Source: Stappia sp. 28M-7
Lineage (GTDB): Bacteria > Pseudomonadota > Alphaproteobacteria > Rhizobiales > Stappiaceae
Assembly: GCF_014252955.1 (NCBI RefSeq)
Contig: NZ_JACMIA010000001.1
Span: 2,688,258-2,752,257 of the forward strand
Direction: 5' to 3'
Length of the DNA: 64,000 nt
Part shown: in pieces, positions 1 to 8,187 of the stretch
How positions within the stretch are numbered: the stretch's first letter is position 1
How the letters are laid out: the number at the start of each line of letters is the position of its first letter
Notes under the pieces: generated by a model
What the model was told of the DNA's origin: nothing
The model's database searches: none
What the model saw: the letters and a program-made list of their open reading frames with translations, nothing else
Program-made: the position numbers and the translations under genes

Positions 1-252
1 GGCGGTCAGCGGGGTGAACTTCACCGCGGTGGCATCGTCGAAGATCGCGGCCGCGATGGCGCGGCACATGGAGACGTCGAGGCCGGTCCACTCGCCCTTG
101 TCGTCCGGAGCCGCAAAACCGGCCAGGCCGGTGTTGGAGCCGCACTGCAGGAAACCCTTCGCCTTGACGTCGTCGAGCGTCGCGGCGGAAGCGGCGGTGG
201 CCGTCAGGCCGAGCGCCGCGCCGAGCACGATCGGAAGCAATTTATGCGTCAT
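1..252 (-). CDS. aapJ: General L-amino-acid ABC transporter periplasmic binding protein (5' part only)
   Basis: The first 84 codons are present; the rest lies beyond the left edge of the window. An ATG at 252 opens a Sec signal peptide (MTHKLLPIV, then an Ala/Leu-rich core ending ASAA). The mature start TLDDVKAKGFLQCG is followed by SNTGLAGF and GEWTGLDVSMC, the pattern of AapJ-type binding proteins of the rhizobial general amino-acid permease AapJQMP. Family knowledge: AapJ delivers many L-amino acids to the inner-membrane permease, and metC is its usual divergent neighbour in rhizobia, as seen here. The remaining aapQMP genes would lie to the left of the window. A BztA-type glutamate/aspartate binding protein is the main alternative. 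Confidence 0.85.
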   Translation of the reverse strand, partial: MTHKLLPIVLGAALGLTATAASAATLDDVKAKGFLQCGSNTGLAGFAAPDDKGEWTGLDVSMCRAIAAAIFDDATAVKFTPLTA

Positions 253-495
253 GGATATGCAGCCTTCTCTTTTGCCCTGTCTATTCTGGGTTTTTTCGAG
301 ATCACGCGTGCGGGAATCAGGATGCGGCCATGATGCGCCTGCAAAAAGCAGTATCGGCACAGAAAACCCCCTCCCGGCATTTCCGCGGCCCTTCTTGTTT
401 TCTGGCCGTCGGAGATGCCACCGTCATCTCATGAGTGCATTCGATGGCATTTATCGCTAAGGGTCAAGTACCCGACGCACCGTAAGGTACGATTT

Positions 496-511
496 GCGAA
501 AAATTTTTCGC
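496..511. promoter_or_regulatory. Perfect 16-bp palindrome in the aapJ-metC divergent promoter region
   Basis: GCGAAAAATTTTTCGC is a perfect palindrome ending 39 bp before the metC start codon. It lies in the 298-bp divergent spacer (253-550), which contains no other gene. Its position suits a repressor operator for metC. No regulator could be assigned, and the A/T core makes chance less unlikely than for a GC-rich palindrome. Confidence 0.4.
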
Positions 512-550
512 TAACTGAAAATCCAGTCAACTCACCGCGAAAGGTACTGC

Positions 551-1729
551 ATGTCTGCCTCCCAGTCGAACCGCGCCCGGGGTCTTGCAACGAAACTCAC
601 CCATGCCGGACGCAAGCCCGAGGAGTTCCACGGATTCGTCAATCCGCCCGTGGTTCACGCCTCCACGGTGCTGTTTCCGGACTGTGCGACGATGCTCTCC
701 GGCGGCCAGACCTATCACTATGCCCGGCGCGGCAATCCGACGACCGATGCGCTGGAAGAGGCGCTGGCCGAACTGGAAGGCGCGGCCGGCGTGCGCCTTG
801 CCGCCTCGGGCCTGAACGCCGTCTCCGTGGCGCTGCTGTCGTGCCTGTCCTCCGGCGACCATGTGCTGATCACCGACAGCGCCTATGGACCCACGCGCCA
901 TTTCGCCGAGACCACCTTGAAGCGGCTGGGTGTTGCGGTCGACTACTACGATCCCGCGCTCGGCGCCGGCATCGAGGCGCTGTTCCGGCCCAACACCCGC
1001 GCGGTCATGACCGAGGCGCCCGGCTCCCTCACCTTCGAGATGCAGGACATCCCGGCCATCGCCAGGGTCGCCCATGCGCATGACGCTCTGGTCGTCATGG
1101 ACAACACCTGGGCAACGCCCTGCTTCTTCGACGCAATCGGCCACGGCGTCGACCTGTCGGTGCAGGCCGGCACCAAGTATCTGATCGGCCATTCCGACGC
1201 CATGCTCGGCACGGTCGCGGCCAGCGAGCGGGCCTGGCCGGGCCTGAAGGAGACCCACGGCGCGCTCGGCATGCATGTGGGGCCGGACGACGTCTATCTG
1301 GCCCTGCGCGGCCTGCGCACGCTGGATGTGCGCCTGCGCCGCCACATGCAGAACGCGCTGGAGATCGCCCGCTGGCTGGAGGAGCGGCCCGAGGTCGCCC
1401 GCGTACGCCATCCGGGCCTGGAGAGCGATCCGGGCCACACCATCTGGAAGCGGGATTTCACCGGCGCCTGCGGCCTCTTCGCCTTCGACTTCGTCGACAG
1501 CATCACCGAGACGCAGAGCTACGCCTTCCTCGACGCGCTGCAGCTGTTCGGCCTCGGCTATTCCTGGGGCGGCTTCGAGAGCCTGGCGATCCCCGTGCGG
1601 CTCAAGGGCGCGCGCACCGCGACCCCGATGCCGACCGGCGGCCCCAGCGTGCGCCTGCATATCGGTCTTGAGGACACCGCCGATATCCGCGCGGACCTGG
1701 AAGCCGGCTTTGCCGCGCTGAAGGGCTGA
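551..1729 (+). CDS. metC: Cystathionine beta-lyase
   Basis: This 392-residue protein belongs to the Cys/Met-metabolism PLP family (fold-type I) and has the usual MetC length. It cleaves cystathionine to homocysteine, pyruvate and ammonia in methionine synthesis. Visible landmarks are YARRGNPTT (about 57-65), the cofactor-binding region with D184 in VVMDNTWATP, and the Schiff-base lysine K209 in QAGTKYLIGHSD. The ATG at 551 follows an AAAGGT-type ribosome site and gives the expected N-terminus; the start of the conserved region, THAGRKPEEFHGFVNPP, lies at residues 17-33. The gene is divergent from aapJ and probably monocistronic, because the next gene is convergent. Cystathionine gamma-synthase is less likely, since VHASTVLFPD and YSWGGFESL match the beta-lyase group. 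Confidence 0.93.
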   Translation: MSASQSNRARGLATKLTHAGRKPEEFHGFVNPPVVHASTVLFPDCATMLSGGQTYHYARRGNPTTDALEEALAELEGAAGVRLAASGLNAVSVALLSCLSSGDHVLITDSAYGPTRHFAETTLKRLGVAVDYYDPALGAGIEALFRPNTRAVMTEAPGSLTFEMQDIPAIARVAHAHDALVVMDNTWATPCFFDAIGHGVDLSVQAGTKYLIGHSDAMLGTVAASERAWPGLKETHGALGMHVGPDDVYLALRGLRTLDVRLRRHMQNALEIARWLEERPEVARVRHPGLESDPGHTIWKRDFTGACGLFAFDFVDSITETQSYAFLDALQLFGLGYSWGGFESLAIPVRLKGARTATPMPTGGPSVRLHIGLEDTADIRADLEAGFAALKG

Positions 1730-1740
1730 GACACACGCCG

Positions 1741-1772
1741 GTCCGGCGCAGCGTTACAGCGCTGTGCCGGAC
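1741..1772. terminator. Bidirectional hairpin between metC and the convergent glycosyltransferase
   Basis: The 13-base arms GTCCGGCGCAGCG and CGCTGTGCCGGAC pair with one mismatch around the glycosyltransferase stop codon. There is no clear T-run. The position between two convergent genes makes a shared terminator likely. Confidence 0.5.
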
Positions 1773-3283
1773 GCGGCAGGCTCCGAAGCCTCGGACTGGG
1801 AACCGGCGGGCTCGGACACTGCCGGAGCAGGCACTGAAGACGGCGCCACCGACGGCAAGGTGAAGATCCACACGGCGGCCGACAGCAGGATGCCCGCTCC
1901 CAGCGCCGGCATCAGGGCGGCGGCGGCCTCGCCGCGCGCCAGCCGCCGCAGCGCCGAAAGCCCTGGCACCAGCGCCAGCAGCCCGATCACCGCCCCCGGC
2001 GGCGAAGGCCAGGATCCCGTCAGCGGGCCGGCCGCAAGGGTTGCCGCCACCAGCCCCAGGAACGGCACGGCAAAGAGGCCAGCCGCACCATAGCGCAGGA
2101 TGCGACCCGGACGGCGCGGCGCGCTGCCTTCCTCCCCGCTCGTGCGCGACAGCAGCAGCGCGGCAAGGCCGGCCAGCGCCGGCACCAGCGGCAGGGCATG
2201 CTGCGGCGCCTTGACCGGCAGCAGCTCGATCAGCAGCCAGTACGGCACCAGGCAGCACAGGAAGAACACGACCTGCGGCGTGCGAGTGCTGCGCAAGAAC
2301 ATCGGCAGGCCCAGCAGGGCAAAGGCCGGCAGCGGCCAGAAGGTTGCCAGCGACAGCAGCAGATGGGCGAGCGGCGGAGCGCCGATGCCCTGCCCGGCGA
2401 AGGGCGCACCGAGGCCCGCGCCCCCGAGGAGCCCGGCAAGGAGCGTCAGGCTCCCGCCCGACAGGATGCCGCCCTCGCCCCGCAGTGCGCTGGCGACACA
2501 CCAGGGCAGCACGATCACGGCAAGGATCGCCAGGCCCGCCAGCGGCATCAGGCGGGAAAGCCAGCGCAGGTCCCGCGCGGCAAGGCAGAGAGCCGCCACG
2601 CTCAGCCCGATGACGACCGGCCCGCTCGCCCCGCCCGCCAGCACCGAGACCGCAAGCCCGGTCCAGAAGACGGCCGCGAGGCTCCGTGACGCGAAACGGC
2701 CCGGCGAGGACGTGCCGGGCAGACGCGAGAGCCAGATCCGCGCCAGCGCGCCCTGCATGGCAAGGATCGCGGCCAGCAGCACCGCATCCGGACCGGCGAG
2801 GCGGGCAGCACCGCCCAGCAACAGCGCGGCCGCCGTCAGCGCCCCGGCCAGCAGCGCCGGCGGCGGCGCGACGAAGGCACGCGCGCACCAGTAGCTCAGC
2901 AGCACGGCCAGAACGGCGCCGGCCAGGGAAGGCAGGCGGAAGATCCAGAGCGGGGCGTCCGCCCCCTGCCCGCTCACTGTCGCACTCAGGGCCTGCAGCA
3001 AGGGCAGGCCCGGCGGCACAAGGCGATCGCTTCCGTCGCGCAGCCGCGTGTCGACGAGATCGCCGCTCGCCAGCATGTGCCGCGTGGTCTCGATCAGCTG
3101 CGCCTCGCCGGTGCCGGGCGGCGGCGCCACCGTCAGCCCCGGCAGGTAGAGCGCAAGGGCGAGCAGCAGCAAGGCCAGCGGCGCCAGCCCCCGATGCCCC
3201 AGCAATCGCAGCCAGCGCGCGCCGGGTCCGGAAAACCGGACCTCGAAACTGCCTGTGGATTGCCGCGCCTGTGTATCCGTCAT
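1754..3283 (-). CDS. Polytopic membrane glycosyltransferase of the ArnT/PMT type (GT-C fold)
   Basis: The protein has 509 residues from the ATG at 3283 (MTDTQARQS). An in-frame ATG at 3406 would add 41 residues without family character, so the shorter form is preferred. The first membrane helix (APLALLLLALALYLPGL) is followed by a periplasmic loop with GEAQLIETTRHM, the arrangement of GT-C enzymes such as ArnT and dolichyl-phosphate-mannose transferases. About ten further hydrophobic segments follow, then a Pro/Ala/Ser-rich hydrophilic tail. The usual role is transfer of a sugar from a polyprenyl-phosphate donor to lipid A or another envelope acceptor. The acceptor cannot be deduced here, and there is no aminoarabinose pathway nearby. 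It is convergent with metC and divergent from the phosphoesterase. Confidence 0.7.
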   Translation of the reverse strand: MTDTQARQSTGSFEVRFSGPGARWLRLLGHRGLAPLALLLLALALYLPGLTVAPPPGTGEAQLIETTRHMLASGDLVDTRLRDGSDRLVPPGLPLLQALSATVSGQGADAPLWIFRLPSLAGAVLAVLLSYWCARAFVAPPPALLAGALTAAALLLGGAARLAGPDAVLLAAILAMQGALARIWLSRLPGTSSPGRFASRSLAAVFWTGLAVSVLAGGASGPVVIGLSVAALCLAARDLRWLSRLMPLAGLAILAVIVLPWCVASALRGEGGILSGGSLTLLAGLLGGAGLGAPFAGQGIGAPPLAHLLLSLATFWPLPAFALLGLPMFLRSTRTPQVVFFLCCLVPYWLLIELLPVKAPQHALPLVPALAGLAALLLSRTSGEEGSAPRRPGRILRYGAAGLFAVPFLGLVAATLAAGPLTGSWPSPPGAVIGLLALVPGLSALRRLARGEAAAALMPALGAGILLSAAVWIFTLPSVAPSSVPAPAVSEPAGSQSEASEPAASGTAL

Positions 3284-3460
3284 GTCAAGATCGCCTGCTA
3301 CTGCGCTCACGTCGCCTGTCCCTGCGTTTCCTACAGGAGCGCGGGACAAAGGGGAACCGGAGGCCGCGGCCAGGCCGATTCCGCCCCTCGCGCGAAGCCC
3401 GGACATCCGCTAAATCGGAAAGATGCGCTTGCCGCAGCCGACCTTTCCAGGGAGACCTTG

Positions 3461-4282
3461 ATGACACTGATCGCCCAGATCACAGACCTGCACGTACGCC
3501 CCAGCGGGACGGCGTGCTACCGCGTCAGCGAGACCAACATGCTCGCCTATCGTGCGGTCGAGGCGCTGAATGCGCTCGATCCGCAGCCCGATGCCGTGAT
3601 CATCACCGGCGATCTGGCCGACACGCCGGACCCGCGCGAATACGGCGGCGTCCAGCGCCTCGTCTCCTTGATCAAGGCTCCGGTCTATGTGCTTCCGGGC
3701 AATCACGATTCGGCGACGATGATGCGCGAGATGCTGATCGGCGTCGGGCCGATCAACGAGGGCGAGAACGGCAAGATGCACTACGCCGTCGATATCGGCG
3801 ATGTGCGCCTGATCGCGCTCGACAGCTCCGTGCCCGACGCCCCGCACGGGTTGCTCGGCGAGGCCCAGCTCGCCTGGCTCGACGCGACGCTCGCCGCCAG
3901 CACCCGGCCGACGCTCATCGCCCTGCACCATCCGCCGGCACTCACCGGCATTGCGCATATGGACACGATCGGCCTTGCCGACGCGGCCGCCTTCTCCCAG
4001 GTCGTCTCCCGCCACACCCATGTGCGCCGCGTGATGTGCGGCCATGTGCACCGGGCGATCATCGCCTCGGTCGGCCACACGGTCATGACCCTGTGCCCCA
4101 GCACCGCCCATCAGGTGCATCTCGACTTCGTCGACCGCGGCACCGGCCACTTCATCATGGAGCCGCCGGCCTTCTTCCTGCACCACTACGCGCCGACGAG
4201 CGACGTGGTCAGCCACCTTGCCTATGTCGAGCGCTTCCCCGGGCCGTTCCCCTTCTTCGCCGACGAGGGCGTAAGCTTCTGA
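3461..4282 (+). CDS. Class III calcineurin-like phosphodiesterase (CpdA/GpdQ type)
   Basis: The 273-residue protein carries all five metal-binding blocks of the metallophosphoesterase fold: QITDLHV (7-13), ITGDLAD (about 49-55), LPGNHDS (about 78-84), LHHPP (about 152-156) and CGHVHRA (about 192-198). This layout is that of cyclic-nucleotide and glycerophosphodiester phosphodiesterases (CpdA, GpdQ), which use a two-metal centre. The ATG at 3461 follows a strong AGGGAG ribosome site and begins directly at the first strand of the fold. The gene stands alone, with a hairpin downstream and the glycosyltransferase divergent. The substrate (cAMP or a glycerophosphodiester) is not determined by sequence; GpdQ-like length and DLH-type first block fit either. 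Confidence 0.85.
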   Translation: MTLIAQITDLHVRPSGTACYRVSETNMLAYRAVEALNALDPQPDAVIITGDLADTPDPREYGGVQRLVSLIKAPVYVLPGNHDSATMMREMLIGVGPINEGENGKMHYAVDIGDVRLIALDSSVPDAPHGLLGEAQLAWLDATLAASTRPTLIALHHPPALTGIAHMDTIGLADAAAFSQVVSRHTHVRRVMCGHVHRAIIASVGHTVMTLCPSTAHQVHLDFVDRGTGHFIMEPPAFFLHHYAPTSDVVSHLAYVERFPGPFPFFADEGVSF

Positions 4283-4293
4283 CGTTCCGAAAA

Positions 4294-4322
4294 GGCCGCC
4301 GCGCACGTCCTGCGCGGCGGCC
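4294..4322 (+). terminator. Hairpin downstream of the phosphodiesterase gene
   Basis: There is a perfect 11-bp stem (GGCCGCCGCGC / GCGCGGCGGCC) with a 7-nt loop, starting 11 bases after the stop codon. The T-rich tract that follows is interrupted (GCTTGCATTTT). Confidence 0.65.
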
Positions 4323-4380
4323 GCTTGCATTTTCTCGCAAAACGTTCAGTCTGGACTTCCACGTATACCAACGAGTCATG

Positions 4381-4430
4381 TCCAAGTAGACGAAGCCACT
4401 TTTTTCAATTTTCATAACCCGTCTACTGGA
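4381..4430. promoter_or_regulatory. Long inverted repeat upstream of the GGDEF-EAL gene
   Basis: TCCAAGTAGACG (4381-4392) and CGTCTACTGGA (4420-4430) are inverted copies, with one extra A in the left arm. They are separated by 27 bp of A/T-rich sequence, unlike the GC-rich surroundings. The element lies 45 bp before the chosen start of the next gene. It could be an operator with two half-sites or a leader hairpin. Confidence 0.35.
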
Positions 4431-4474
4431 CCTCAACGCGTGTTACGCGAACAGGGTGGCCGACGCCCCCAAGG

Positions 4475-6718
4475 GTGCGAAGGACGCCCCGGCATTCGGC
4501 CGGAATTTCCGGCGCGGGCCAAAGCAGCCGGAAAAGACCTGTGGCAACCACATCGGCGAAACCGGAACTGAACAGGCGGAGTGCCGCGAGAGCGAGAGCG
4601 CTCGACAGCCCTGCGGGACGGCTGATCCTGGCCAATCCGCCGCCCTTCTGCGTCATGCGCGTGTCTCGCAACTCGCCCCACGAGCGCTTTCGGATCAATT
4701 ACATCAGCGAGGGGTGCCAGGCCGTATGGGGCTTGGCCGACACCGAGATCGCCGGCGACCTGCGGGTGCTTTGGGGGCGGATCCATCTCGACGACCTGCC
4801 TCATCTCAGCGACCGGCTGCGGACCGCCGGACGCGCATACCGGGACTGGACGGCGACCTTCCGCATCCGCAGCCTCGAGGGCGATGCGGCGGCGAGGACA
4901 CCGCGGGGCCGGAAGGAGATCTGGGCGGTCGCCCGCGGCCTGCCCTGCCCGGACCTGCCGGGCGATACCTGGAGCATCATCGTCACCGACATGACCGCGC
5001 AGGTCCAGGCCTATGCCGACCTGCAGGCCAGCGAGGCCCGCTTCCGCGCCCTGGCGGAGAACATTCCCGGCGCGGTGTTCCGCTACCGCCTGCGCGCCGA
5101 CGGTGCCCATGAGATCTTCGACATGACGCCGGGCAGCGTCGCCATCTGGGAGCTGCCGGTGAGCGAGATCGGCAACGACCCCACCCCCATCTGGCAGATG
5201 ATCCATCCCGAGGACATACCGCCGATGCTGGAATCGGTGCAGGAATCGGCCCGCACCCTGCAGCCCTGGCATTACATCTGGCGTCTGACCACGCCGTCGG
5301 GCCGCTTCAAGTGGCTGGAAGGACGCGGCCTGCCGCGGCGCGAGGAAAACGGCGACACCGTCTGGCACAGCGTCATCATCGACGTCACCGTGCAGCGCAA
5401 GAAGGACGAGGAAATCCGCCGCCTTGCCGACCGCGACGAGCTCACCGGCCTTGCCAACAGGGCCCTGCTGCGCGGTCGCCTCGACGAGGCCCTGCGCCAG
5501 CGTCTTGCCGATGGCGGTCGCGGCGCGCTGATCCTGCTCGATCTCGACCATTTCAAGGACATCAACGACACGCTCGGCCACGATGCCGGCGACATCTTCC
5601 TGCGCGCCACCGCCGAGCGGCTGACCGAGAGCGTCTGCCACGAGGACATCGTCGCGCGGATCGGCGGCGACGAGTTCGTCGCCGTGCTGCCGGAGATCGC
5701 CAGCGAGGAAGCGGTGCTGGCCACCATCGGCCGTATCGCCGCGCGCCTGTGCGACGAGGTGCATATCGAGGAGCATGCCCTGTCGAGCAGCGTCTCCATG
5801 GGCATCGTCTTCTTCCCCCGCGACGGGCAGACGCCGAACACCCTGCTCAAGCATGCCGACATCGCCCTGTTCGAGGCCAAGGCGGCCGGTCGCCAGACCC
5901 ACGTCTTCTTCTCCCCCGCCTTGCGGGAGGTGCGCGAGCGCCGCCGCGTCCTGGCCGAGGCGCTGCGCACGGCGATTGCCGCCGATGCGCTGTCGATTGC
6001 CTTCCAGCCGATCGTCGAGGCCAGCAGCAACACCCACAAGGGATTCGAGGCGCTGGCCCGCTGGACGCTGGACGGCCAGCCGATCTCGCCGGCCGAGTTC
6101 ATTCCCCTTGCCGAGGAGACGGGCCTCGCCGTGCCGCTGGGCAAGGTGCTGCTGGCCCGCAGCCTCAGCCTTGCCCGCAAGCTGGCGCAAACCGGCATCG
6201 ACCCCGGGACCATTTCGGTAAACGTCTCGGCCGCCCAGCTGCGCGAGCCGGACTTCGCCGCGACCGTCGCCGCCATGCTCGAGGAGCACGGCCTGTCGCC
6301 GACGCAATTGGAGGTCGAGGTCACGGAAACGGTCGTCTTCGGCCGCTTCGCGGAGCAAATCGCGCTCACCTTGCGCGAGCTGCGCCGGCTCGGCATCCGC
6401 ATCGCGCTTGACGATTTCGGCACCGGCTATGCCTCGCTCGCCCATCTCAAGCGTCTTCAGGTCGACCGGCTGAAGATCGACCAGTCCTTCGTGCGCGATA
6501 TCGAAACCGACCCCGACGATGCGGTGATCGTGCGCACCGTGATCGGCCTTGCCAAGGCGCTCGGCATGGATGTCGTGGCCGAAGGCATCGAGACGCACGA
6601 GCAGCTGGACTTCCTGCGCCGGTTCGGCTGCGACCTGGCACAGGGCTATCTCTTCGGCCGGCCGACCACCCGCGAGGAAGACCTCGTCACCTATCTGAAC
6701 AACACCGAGAAAGTGTGA
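4475..6718 (+). CDS. PAS-PAS-GGDEF-EAL cyclic-di-GMP signalling protein
   Basis: This 747-residue cytoplasmic protein has no convincing membrane helix. Two PAS-like sensor regions span about 50-175 and 185-310 (the second opening SEARFRALAENIPGAVFRYR). A GGDEF domain follows with intact GGDEF at 397-401, then an EAL domain with EAL at 525-527, DDFGTGYASL and EGIET. Both catalytic signatures are intact, so it may make and break c-di-GMP. The inhibitory-site arginine of RxxD before GGDEF is replaced (CHED), suggesting weak product inhibition of the cyclase. The GTG at 4475 is taken as start; the first 45 or so residues are low-complexity, so a later start is possible. The gene ends at a hairpin shared with the convergent chemoreceptor. 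The signal sensed is unknown. Confidence 0.88.
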   Translation: MRRTPRHSAGISGAGQSSRKRPVATTSAKPELNRRSAARARALDSPAGRLILANPPPFCVMRVSRNSPHERFRINYISEGCQAVWGLADTEIAGDLRVLWGRIHLDDLPHLSDRLRTAGRAYRDWTATFRIRSLEGDAAARTPRGRKEIWAVARGLPCPDLPGDTWSIIVTDMTAQVQAYADLQASEARFRALAENIPGAVFRYRLRADGAHEIFDMTPGSVAIWELPVSEIGNDPTPIWQMIHPEDIPPMLESVQESARTLQPWHYIWRLTTPSGRFKWLEGRGLPRREENGDTVWHSVIIDVTVQRKKDEEIRRLADRDELTGLANRALLRGRLDEALRQRLADGGRGALILLDLDHFKDINDTLGHDAGDIFLRATAERLTESVCHEDIVARIGGDEFVAVLPEIASEEAVLATIGRIAARLCDEVHIEEHALSSSVSMGIVFFPRDGQTPNTLLKHADIALFEAKAAGRQTHVFFSPALREVRERRRVLAEALRTAIAADALSIAFQPIVEASSNTHKGFEALARWTLDGQPISPAEFIPLAEETGLAVPLGKVLLARSLSLARKLAQTGIDPGTISVNVSAAQLREPDFAATVAAMLEEHGLSPTQLEVEVTETVVFGRFAEQIALTLRELRRLGIRIALDDFGTGYASLAHLKRLQVDRLKIDQSFVRDIETDPDDAVIVRTVIGLAKALGMDVVAEGIETHEQLDFLRRFGCDLAQGYLFGRPTTREEDLVTYLNNTEKV

Positions 6719-6731
6719 GGCCCGCAAAGGC

Positions 6732-6758
6732 AAGGGCCGGCGCGAGGTGCCGGCCCTT
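6732..6758. terminator. Hairpin between the convergent GGDEF-EAL and chemoreceptor genes
   Basis: A perfect 10-bp stem (AAGGGCCGGC / GCCGGCCCTT) with a 7-nt loop lies 13 bases after the GGDEF-EAL stop. A/T ends on both sides of the stem allow termination from either direction. Confidence 0.7.
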
Positions 6759-6777
6759 CTATCGTGCTAGCTGACGG

Positions 6778-8187
6778 CTAGCGGGCAAGGACGGTCGCCG
6801 CCTCGCGCGTGCGCTTGAAGGCGCTGTCGATCTGGGTGACAGCCGCGCCGATATCGGTGATCGAGCTGGAAATGTCGCCGACCGCACCGGCAACCTCGTG
6901 CATGCTCTGCGACATGCCGCTGGTCACCACGCTCTGTTCCTCGACCGCCGAGGCCGCAGCCGCCACCTGCGAGAACAGCGTGTCGACCGCCCCGCGGATG
7001 TTCTCCAGCATGGTGGCCACATCGTCGGTGATCGCCTGCACGCCGTCGATTTCGCGGGTGATCTGGTCCGTCGCCTTGGCCGCCTCGATGGTCGCGTTGA
7101 GCGCCAGCAGGTTGATCTGACCGGCAATGTCCTGGATCAGGCTGACGATACCGCCCATCGCCGTTGCCGCCCCCACCAGTTTCCCGGTCGCGGCCTCCGC
7201 CTCGCGGGCATGGGACGCCGCACTTTCCGTTGCTATGCGCGAGCGCGACATGTTCTGCGAGATCTCGGCGATGGACGAGGCCAGCTCTTCCGCGCTGGCG
7301 GCCAGCATCTGCACGTTGTCGGAGGTCTTGCCGACCGCCCCGGCCACCGTTTCGGCCCGCTGGTCGGACTTCGACAGGGCGGTCTCCACCTCGACGAAGT
7401 TCTCATCGATCATCTTGCGCAGGTTGGCCAGCAGCTGCATCTGCGCCGTGATGTCGGTGGCGAACTTGACCACCTTGTAGGGCACCCCGTCCGGCGTCAG
7501 GATCGGATTGTAGGAGGCCTCGATCCACACTTCCTTGCCGCCCTTGCCCAGGCGGCGGAACTGGCCGGCCTGGAACTCGCCGCGCCGCAGCCGGTCCCAG
7601 AAATCGCGGTACTCGGAGCTCTTGGCATAGGCCGCATCGACGAACATGCGGTGATGGCGACCGCGGATCTCATCGAGGCTGTAACCGACGGTCGACAGGA
7701 AATTCTCGTTCGCATCCAGGATGTTGCCGTCGAGATCGAAGGCGATGACGGCGCTGACCTTGCCGATCGCCGCCACCTGGCCCTTCATCTCCGCATGCTC
7801 TTTCGTCCGCTCGGTGATGTCGGAGGCAAACTTGACGATCTTGTAGACCTTGCCCGCACGATCGAGGATCGGGTTGTAGGACGCCTCGATCCAGACCTCG
7901 CTGCCGTCCTTGGCATAGCGCTTGAACTGGCCGGCCTGGAACTCGCCGCGCCGCAGCCTTTCCCAGAAGGACGTATAGTCGGAGCTGTTGGCCACCGCCT
8001 TGCCGACGAACATCGCGTGGTGGCGGCCGCGGACCTCATCGATCGTATAACCGAGTGCTGAGAGGAAGTTCGCGTTGGCGTCGAGAATGGTACCGTCGGG
8101 CGAAAACTCTATGCGGGCCTGCGACCTGTCCAGCGCGCTGGCAATGGCGTCGCAATCTGACTGCCGGCGGCGACCTGAAAGAAACAT
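6778..8187 (-). CDS. Soluble PAS-PAS methyl-accepting chemotaxis protein lacking the hairpin-tip segment
   Basis: The 469-residue protein has no transmembrane segment. Two PAS domains (about 22-125 and 145-247) are near copies: both contain GRHH.MFV, FW.RLRRGEFQAGQF and EVWIEASYNPIL. The C-terminal half (about 260-469) is an MCP signalling coiled coil. QINLLALNATIEAA is present up to A370, but the next residues are KATDQITREI at K371. In canonical receptors about 24 residues (R-A-G-E-x-G-x-G-F-A-V-V-A-x-E-V and following) separate these two parts; they form the hairpin turn and the CheA/CheW contact. The gap is exactly in frame, at 7077/7078. The protein may be a defective receptor, a specialised dimerising protein, or the product of a recent deletion. 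The convergent neighbour is the GGDEF-EAL gene. Confidence 0.9.
   Translation of the reverse strand: MFLSGRRRQSDCDAIASALDRSQARIEFSPDGTILDANANFLSALGYTIDEVRGRHHAMFVGKAVANSSDYTSFWERLRRGEFQAGQFKRYAKDGSEVWIEASYNPILDRAGKVYKIVKFASDITERTKEHAEMKGQVAAIGKVSAVIAFDLDGNILDANENFLSTVGYSLDEIRGRHHRMFVDAAYAKSSEYRDFWDRLRRGEFQAGQFRRLGKGGKEVWIEASYNPILTPDGVPYKVVKFATDITAQMQLLANLRKMIDENFVEVETALSKSDQRAETVAGAVGKTSDNVQMLAASAEELASSIAEISQNMSRSRIATESAASHAREAEAATGKLVGAATAMGGIVSLIQDIAGQINLLALNATIEAAKATDQITREIDGVQAITDDVATMLENIRGAVDTLFSQVAAAASAVEEQSVVTSGMSQSMHEVAGAVGDISSSITDIGAAVTQIDSAFKRTREAATVLAR

Noticed and set aside
253-550. A SAM-type riboswitch before metC
   Set aside because: The spacer was compared with SAM-II and SAM-V patterns as I remember them; no matching pseudoknot core was found, only the palindrome at 496-511.
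2686-4389. A 567-codon plus-strand frame over the glycosyltransferase and phosphodiesterase genes
   Set aside because: It is Arg/Pro/Ala-rich without domains, spans two real genes in other frames and ends in intergenic DNA.
4433-6733. A 766-codon open frame on the minus strand, opposite the GGDEF-EAL gene
   Set aside because: It mirrors the codon structure of the real gene in GC-rich DNA, has no recognisable domain, and the plus strand carries intact GGDEF and EAL motifs.
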